DNA of 64,000 nt. Origin: Eunapius fragilis. Taxonomy: Eukaryota; Porifera; Demospongiae; Spongillida; Spongillidae. This document shows, in pieces, positions 57,713 to 64,000 of this stretch. How positions within the stretch are numbered: the first letter of the stretch is position 1; every line of letters begins with the position of its first letter. The notes below the pieces were generated by a model that was not told the DNA's origin, did not search any database, and saw only the letters and a program-made list of their open reading frames with translations. The DNA is taken from assembly GCA_963681505.1 (NCBI GenBank), contig OY811979.1, forward strand, positions 3,518,711-3,582,710, given 5' to 3'. Made by a program: the position numbers and the translations under genes.

Positions 57713-58237
57713 CACCGCATCCATGAGAAACGCGGGGAAATTTTGGGGCTCACAAGATTTTCATAATTCCCTTTTTTATTTTGATACGTTATTCCACTAA
57801 AAGCTCTATCACTTGCGAGTGTGTGTACTGAGTAGCGGATCGATTTGACACACTACGTTTGCATGACATGACGCAGAACGTCCGTGGTTTGCGATTTGCG
57901 TACTTGCAAAGTGTGTTTGGTACACTTTTTTCTGCAGCCTATTCAGAGCATTTTGCAACAAAATTCGTATTTATACTATGGGTAAGTGTTTGCAGAAGCT
58001 AATGTAATCTACAAATCGTCAATCCTTACTAGTGTACATTGCTGCAAAGTCTTACTCGTTCCCAATTAATTAATCGACTGTTTACTTACGTCATCATAGG
58101 TGATTAAATTTAGAAAAATAATCGGCGTGCAGGCAGTACTACAATCGTATCATGCACCGTATATCTAGCTTAGCGTAGCGCTATCAGCGCCTCATCTTTG
58201 TTCTTTTGTTATACTACTGGCGCTTGGTGGGTAAACA

Positions 58238-59365
58238 ATGGCGCCAGGATGCACTTCAGAAAAGGGCAAACATCGGAGTGGCGTATGCCGAACGTGCCAT
58301 TCAGGTATTTGCCATGATTGTTGTAAATGTCGACGCAGCATACGTGGCCGTCCACGTAAACAAGATATTCAACCTGTGGCCTCTCCCATGGCCGTGCTTA
58401 TTCGTGACCAACCTCATCGTAGTTGCGCTACAAAGACAAATGCTATCTCTGTTGAAGGTCTGTCTGAAGAGATCCATGAATCGCCTCTATCAAACCATTC
58501 AAGGGAGCATATCTTCAATATTCTCCATCTTCTAGATGTTAGCGCCGAAAATGATGTTCTGCATTTGCCTAGTGTAGAACAACGACAATCTGCAATAGTG
58601 AAGGAAGATTTCGTGACTTCCGATGGTTTTCGAAGGGTTCAGTCGCTGTTTTGGAAAGGAGTGAAGGGTTGGATAAAGATACTGCTACCGTCATGGAGTC
58701 TACCTCAAGACAAAGTCCTCAAAGATCTATTTCAGCTACCAAGTGGCCCTTTTGAAGACATGCATGTGGCTGAGGTTGATGCCAGTCGTGATCATTCAGA
58801 AGAAGATAGGGTGGTCCATTCACTGGTCACTGCAAGTATCATAAAGTCACTGAAACATGAAAAGACTTACCGAACCATGAATGCAAGGTTTTTCCTTAGT
58901 CCATTGGGTAAGATGCCAACCCATTTCTGGATAAATGATCTCTGCATGGGGGAAACAACTGCTTGAGAATTGAAGTTCCAGGCACAAGTAGATGCCGCGT
59001 ATCTTAGTCGTGGCCTTCCTTTGCAACGGTATACAAAATCAATTTCTCGTGTAGAGGATAATGTGGTTGAGAGCTTGGTAGATTTTGTGTACTCAGATGA
59101 AAATGTAGCCAGGCTAGCTTGGGTACCTAGAAAGGCCTTACTTACTACGAATAAACAATGGAGTGTTCTCAATCACTGGGCTGCAATGAAATCACTTGTC
59201 CTTAAGCGAGACATTGCATCAATGTACAGCCTATATGCACAAAGAGCCAGTGCTGCTCATAAGGTCATTGGGAAGTCCCTCTTTTTTACCATTGTACATC
59301 ACATCACAGGTGGTTGTGGCAAGAAACAGTCTGCAAGGGCAGGTATAGGATTACATAAAAGTTAA
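58238..59365 (+). pseudogene. Transposase-like protein, N-terminal part with Cys-rich domain
   Basis: Begins MAPGCTSEKGKHRSGVCRTC with C-HSGICHDCCKCRRSIRGRPRK, a cysteine cluster next to an AT-hook-like GRPRK, probably DNA-binding. Helical region follows (FRRVQSLFWKGVKGWIKILL). An in-frame TGA at 58964 separates it from KFQAQVDAAYLSRGLPLQRY (same frame), where an Arg CGA codon is likely to have mutated. C-terminal piece: HWAAMKSLVLKRDIASMYSL. Stop TAA 59363. I know similar proteins only as uncharacterised, repetitive genes of cnidarians and other invertebrates. Confidence 0.6.
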
Positions 59366-59372
59366 CTTTCAT

Positions 59373-59861
59373 TTGGACAACTTTGAGATAGTGGACAAAA
59401 TCATTGACATAGTGGCCCCAGTCACTGACACTGACCAAGAACAGCGAGATGAAATTCTACGTCAAAAGGGTCTAGTGTTTGATTTTATCTCCTACGGTTA
59501 TGCCCACCATGTCAGAAAAGGTGTACTAACTCAGTATGAATTCAATGATCAAAGAGGTAAAGAGCATGAATGTAATGTGACCAGTGAAGAGAGGTGTCAG
59601 TTTAAAGCATATAAGAATTCACATACTATGAGCGAATTTTCTGATGCATTTGGAATACCTGAGAAGCAGCAAGAATTTGTTGATAGTGTCAAGGCTCAAC
59701 TGGATAATTGTAGTACCATTCAAGGTTGTATTGCTGATGGATACTGCACAACATCTCATAGCCCATACTACACTCTGGATCTAGCAGAAGATCAAGAGAA
59801 CCTACTCAGCAGCTGGTCGACTGGAGTGCCATGCATGTCGTGCGCCTTTCCTATTTTATGA
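59373..59861 (+). pseudogene. Transposase-like protein, middle part
   Basis: Frame differs from the preceding part; the open frame actually begins just after a TAG at about 59352 (DYIKVNFHLDNFEIVDKII). Contains EILRQKGLVFDFISYGYAHH, EHECNVTSEERCQF and CSTIQGCIADGYCTT. Ends TGA 59859 with another shift before CHACRAPFLFYD-type residues. Cys pairs suggest a zinc site. A frameshifted part of the same gene rather than a separate one. Confidence 0.5.
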
Positions 59862-59973
59862 CACTTTACGGTGAAAAGCTATCGCAAGATTTGACGGACT
59901 TGACTGCCAACTCACAACCTTATCTGATGCTTTACTGACCATTCACCAATGTGAACGTCGTACATTTCGTTTC

Positions 59974-61794
59974 ATGGAACACATAGTCAAAGAAGTGCAG
60001 CAGCATCACCTCATGCATCTCATTAGAAAGAACATGGGTGGAGACACTGCATACCTCACCTTTGACTTCAAGCAGAAATATCTTTCGAAGGGGTTTCGAG
60101 AAGGAGATGCGTACTATGGGAAAAAGGGAATTTTGTGGTTTGGTGTTGCTGCCTTTGTGAAGAATCAGAACAGCCTTCATATCATGATGCCCTTTGAAGC
60201 AATCCCTGATGATGGTAAAGAGGTGGACGACAGATTAAATGAGGGTGACAGAGTGATTGAAGGAGACAGTGATGGAGTTGATGAGGGTGACAGAATTGAT
60301 GAGGGTGACAGAGTTGATGAGAGTGACAGAGTTGATGAGGGTGACCGAGTTAATGAGAGTGACAGAGTTGATGAGAGTGACAAAGTTGATGAAAGCGACA
60401 GAGTTGATGAGAGTGACAGAGTTGATGAGAGTGACAGAGTTGATGAGAGTGGCTGAATCGATGAAGATGAGAGTGATGAAGTTAATGAGGATGACGAGAG
60501 TGACAGAGTTGAAGACGAGGGTAACAACGACACTAGCCACTCAGAAACTGAGGAGGAGGACAGAGATGAAAATGGTGAGGGAACAACACTACATTTTTTC
60601 GACTCAATTGTACTTGGTGATGAGAAAACAGATTCATCAGTTGCCCTAACCTGTCTCGAAGCAACATTTCATATGCTTAAGCAACACTTTCCACACATAA
60701 AGAAAGTCATCCTGCAAAGTGACAATGCAAAGAATTTTGGTGGAAATGTCACAACACAGTTGCTACCTCTGGTAGCTAGAGCTGCTGGCCTAGAATGCAT
60801 TGCTTATTATCACAACAAAGCACCAGCAGGGAAAGATGTTTGCGATATGCACTTCTCTCACCAACAAGCAAGAGTTGACGCTTATATTTCTGAAGGCAGT
60901 GGTGGACGAAAAGTGTCAAGTGCTAAACAACTGTATACTGCCCTGGCAACAAAGTTGCTGAAGAACACCACAGTCTTGCTAGTAAAACCAGATTTTAAGG
61001 CCCCATTCCGTTCATTTGGATTGAGGACCATTCCAGGAATTGCAAGCTTCTATGCTACAAAGTATTTTACTAGCAACCAATTAATTGGTGGAGTTCAGCA
61101 ACATATAACAAAGATGAGCTTCTTTCAAAGCCTGGGGCAGTATGTACCTTCCAGGTGTGCTAATGCACCAATTATTTCTCCTGCCTCTGCTAATGAAAAC
61201 CCACTTCATGTAGCTGGTATGAATTTTACTGGAGTGCGCATCCTCATGAGCAGTGATGTCAACCATCATATGGCAGCAACTATAAAGCATCAACAGCGCT
61301 ATAAGAAAAAAAAAAAGGATAGAGCAACTAAACTGAAGCTAGAAAAGGAGCAAGAGGAGGATGCAGCAAAGAGACTAGAAGAGGTGAAGGCTATTTATCC
61401 ACAATGTAGCAAATCCAAATACCACTTCAAATCTGATATATTTCTGGAGAGGCATGTGTGTAGTGGTATCTTTGTCCCCAAAGATGCCCTTAGCATGGCT
61501 ATGCGTTATGTGGATAGTGTACTGGCTACAAGGGATTTCTCTGTTGATGGTAATGTTGCTAGTGTGTCTGCATTATTCCCTGCTGTAGAAGGTATGCCAT
61601 CTTATGCAACGTTTGAAGCTAATTTCCAACTCGGATGGGCTCACGTCCGAAAAAACATGCACCCAGGCTTCAGCAACAGAGTAGAAGAGTTCATCCACGA
61701 CTGTTGGCAAGAGGGTGTAGCGAGCCGCGTAAAAGTGTCGGCAGAAGCAGTAGTAGCATGCCTTGCAGAAGAATACACATCAAGAAAGATTTGA
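59974..61794 (+). pseudogene. Transposase-like protein, C-terminal part with RNase H-like core
   Basis: Single frame with one TGA at 60454. Motifs: AYLTFDFKQKYLSKGFREGD (60050), YGKKGILWFGVAAFV (60116), then an acidic insert of VDESDR hexapeptides, then LHFFDSIVLGDEKTDSS (60591), KKVILQSDNAKNFGGN (60703), GKDVCDMHFSHQQARVDAYI (60831). DF, SDNA and GKDVCD blocks look like the acidic motifs of an RNase H-fold transposase (inference). A basic coiled coil follows (RYKKKKKDRATKLKLEKEQE), then CSKSKYHF...H-C and FQLGWAHVRKNMHPGFSNRV. Stop TGA 61792. Confidence 0.6.
60270..60453 (+). repeat. 18-bp coding minisatellite (VDESDR)
   Basis: About ten copies of GTTGATGAGAGTGACAGA, encoding VDESDR/VDEGDR, inserted between the two conserved blocks of the transposase-like protein. 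Period divisible by three. Confidence 0.95.
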
Positions 61795-62458
61795 TTGGCC
61801 GAGCTTCCTGTAGTGGGGCAAGTGCGTGGCTCCTATCAGTCAATTGGTCAGCGTAAAATTGCGAACGATGCAGGTGAAAATTCTACACTCGTTAGAAAGA
61901 GGCGGGGCCAAGCATTGACGGACGCGAACGCATGCGGACAAGCAAAGAAGCGACGGGTATAGCATGCCTATCTTGACTGCAATGTTAATTTTTCATTTGT
62001 GCACTGCATTTTTATTTGGTTTATTACATTTGTGTCAAGGTTTAACAGGATAAGAATGCGTAAGAAAAAAGTGTACCTGGCGAACCAACTTACCTGAACC
62101 CATTTTCTTACAATAATCACCATATTTTTTCGAATGCAACCTGTCACGAAATACATGCAGTACTGTAACTCAAAATGGTCAAATATACGAATCCTTGCAA
62201 ATCCGAGAATCGTATTAAAACAGAGGGAATTAATCACTATTTGCAAAGCCCCAAAATTTGACGAATTTCCCCGCTTTTCTCGTGGATGCGGTGTTAAAAA
62301 AGAGAAGGAAATCTCCACGAGGAAATCGCACGACTGGATTACAGTACTGAACACCAGCTGGCAGAGAAAAGAAGGTAGAGGGGCAAGCTGACTATAAAAG
62401 ATGCATCCGCGAAATTATTGATGAGACACCATCGCTCAACTCCAGGTATATTACATAT

Positions 62459-62680
62459 GCAAAGCAAGGATCTTTGCATCGGAGTCAGCAAGATCAGGCA
62501 TGAATTCAGTAATTCCAGTTGTGCGATTTCCTTGTGGAGATTTCCTTTTTTTAAGTTCTGCCCATGCAGACACAGTTTCCACGCTAGCTCGCCTGGATCT
62601 TCGCTTGCTAGTTGTAGCTTCCTCTGAAAAGAACCGTTTTGATCGTCCAAAACAACGTCCTCGGCACCACCCTCAGCCAT
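62459..62680 (-). pseudogene. TIR-borne ORF, right copy
   Basis: Minus-strand frame in the right inverted repeat starts MAEGGAEDVVLDDQNGSFQ; after a small deletion near 62623 the shifted frame reads EEATTSKRRSRRASVETVSA, WAELKKRKSPQGNRTTGITE and FMPDLADSDAKILALHM, ending TAA. Longer than the left copy. Facing inward, so each inverted repeat could drive transcription into the element. Confidence 0.55.
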
Positions 62681-62978
62681 GATAGCATCGATAGTTATTA
62701 CTGTTTACGAGTGCATTTATTTGCTATAACTCTAAATGGCGGCGTAACCAAGCTGCAGCTGTTTTTGTACGTTGCATTGAATGATACAAGTACGTAAGGA
62801 TGCTGATTCTATATAAATGAATCGCTCGCTTAATACTGAAAACTCGGAGCGATTCCGCACTCATTGGAGAGCTCAAATCGACGAACAAAAACGGTAACAA
62901 AAATTGTACATTTTGGTGTTTTAAACCGTAACGATTGATCGAAAGTTGAACGCGTAAGACTGAAAAGGTAAAGGCAAT

Positions 62979-64000
62979 GAACCTAATTTAGCTGGAAACA
63001 ACCCAATTTCCAGGAAGAAAATCAACGAAGAAGTTAGTTTGGAGAGGGCAACTAATTTTTTTAATTATCAAATAACTTACATTAATAAATTATTTCATTC
63101 ACATTGTTAAGTGTATTTTGTATGCAACTGCATAATTTTTGTGTCTTCAGCTTTTACAGTTGGTGATAAAATTACAATCAAAGAGGGTACGTATGATTAT
63201 TAGGCCAAGTATGATGTTCACTATTTTACTTGGTAGAATTGCAAATTGCTCACCCTCCTGTGTTACAGGTCTGTAATGTTCATATGCAATCTAACTCACA
63301 GGATACATAGCTTAATACACAGATAAATGTACATGTATGGTATGACTTACGAAATATATCTATGTACATTGCAACAAGGGTGAACATATTGCTTACACCA
63401 CCAGTATTTTTAAAGCATTTCCTCACTAGTAACTGCACACCGAATCGATCCGGATTGGGGGTGCGTCCTCACTAGGCTATTAGCATTCATTGCCCAAACC
63501 AGATTGAGGCGTCTATCCAAAAATGGCTGTCTCACAAGGAAACTCGCACATCTGTGAGGATATGGGGTGATATTTCATCCAAGGTGTCAGCATATACAGG
63601 GTCTTTGCAAAAGAGCGCAATGCTTTTAAATGAATAACTCCTTTTAAAATAGGATTGTCAATCTAAATGAATTTATGAACGTACAATAACCACGTTTAAT
63701 CATATACGAACGGCGTTGTTACAATTTGCTTACCTTTAGTAGTTCAAAAGTAAAATCAAATGGCGTGCAATTAACTATGTATGACAACTTTTAATTAAAA
63801 CTTGATTTATAAACTGCAGAGAATGACTTGATGAGATTTTGAAAAAAAGTATGAAATTTGATTAGCGTTTTATGCAAAACAGCAAATCAAACTTGAAAAA
63901 GCTATATGACAACTACGCTTTATTTTAATAACACACCATTAAATAATCTGATCAAATAGTGTTTTGTGCTTTTCATTTTATACAATAATTGGGACAGTTC
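62979..64000. other. Right-hand flank, no gene recognised
   Basis: AT-rich sequence right of the transposon. TTAGCTGGAAACAACCCAAT at 62987 vaguely resembles the MITE end at 42240 but has no partner. No exon structure seen. Confidence 0.5.

Larger units (their letters stand above)
57281..62975 (+). mobile_element. DNA transposon of unresolved superfamily with long TIRs
   Basis: Inverted ends GYCTTTACCTTTTCAGT-TTACGCG at 57281 and 62975, flanked by AAT on both sides (possible 3-bp TSD). The arms run to about 57770 on the left and 62240 on the right, with a 250-bp extra, partly foldback piece inside the right arm (GGAAATCTCCAC-AGGAAATCGCAC occurs inverted at 62307 and 62555). Between them one long transposase-like gene lies on the plus strand. 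Confidence 0.8.

Noticed and set aside
60235..60540. Minus-strand ORFs (SSTLSLS)n and (TLINSV)n
   Set aside because: Antisense shadows of the VDESDR-coding minisatellite.

Overview
The window is nuclear DNA of a metazoan, probably an early-branching or marine invertebrate (a sponge would fit, but this rests on gene types and repeat content, not on a marker). Host genes are split by GT-AG introns, some as short as about 58 bp. The rest is a dense mosaic of decayed transposable elements, foldback elements, G/C homopolymer tracts, micro- and minisatellites. No rRNA, tRNA, CRISPR or bacterial operon structure was seen. There is one 200-base assembly gap (51301-51500).

Host genes I can model: (1) a minus-strand HMG-box protein with an acidic tail, resembling the nucleolar rDNA transcription factor UBF/UBTF, exons from 10777 down to 2030, with a Ty3/Gypsy element in a 7-kb intron and a perfectly phased tandem duplication of two tail exons; (2) a minus-strand basic, probably nuclear protein of unknown function (26014-25335); (3) a plus-strand coiled-coil protein with a UBAN-like ubiquitin-binding motif and a C-terminal zinc finger, resembling NEMO/optineurin/ABIN (30702-34218); (4) a minus-strand protein of about 200 residues made of six ankyrin repeats, mostly one repeat per exon (43237-35870), whose largest intron carries a LINE; (5) minus-strand exons of a proline-rich repeat protein (44531-43762) and of basic repeat proteins (46155-45156) of unknown role. 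Genes 3 and 4 are convergent neighbours.

Mobile DNA: Gypsy-1 (3192-7709). A four-element nest at 12509-24149: a Tc1/mariner element split in its transposase start region at a TA by a pogo/Tigger-like element (12705-23585), which itself holds a piggyBac element with TTAA target duplications (15637-18289) and a Gypsy element with two LTRs (18930-23386). An APE-type LINE (37008-40600) bracketed by (TACA)n arrays. A DIRS-like tyrosine-recombinase retroelement of GC-rich codon use (46414-50985) with two nested MITEs. A hAT-type MITE (51943-52434) with an 8-bp target duplication. A 5.7-kb DNA transposon of a superfamily I cannot name (57281-62975), with long terminal inverted repeats that each carry the start of an open reading frame.

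The most unusual signals are the nested transposon stack; three near-perfect palindromes (34409, 43345, 55347) that share ends and core motifs but have unrelated arm segments that still pair within each copy; the unnamed transposon at the right end; and repeated TGA stops in element genes where an arginine CGA codon is expected.
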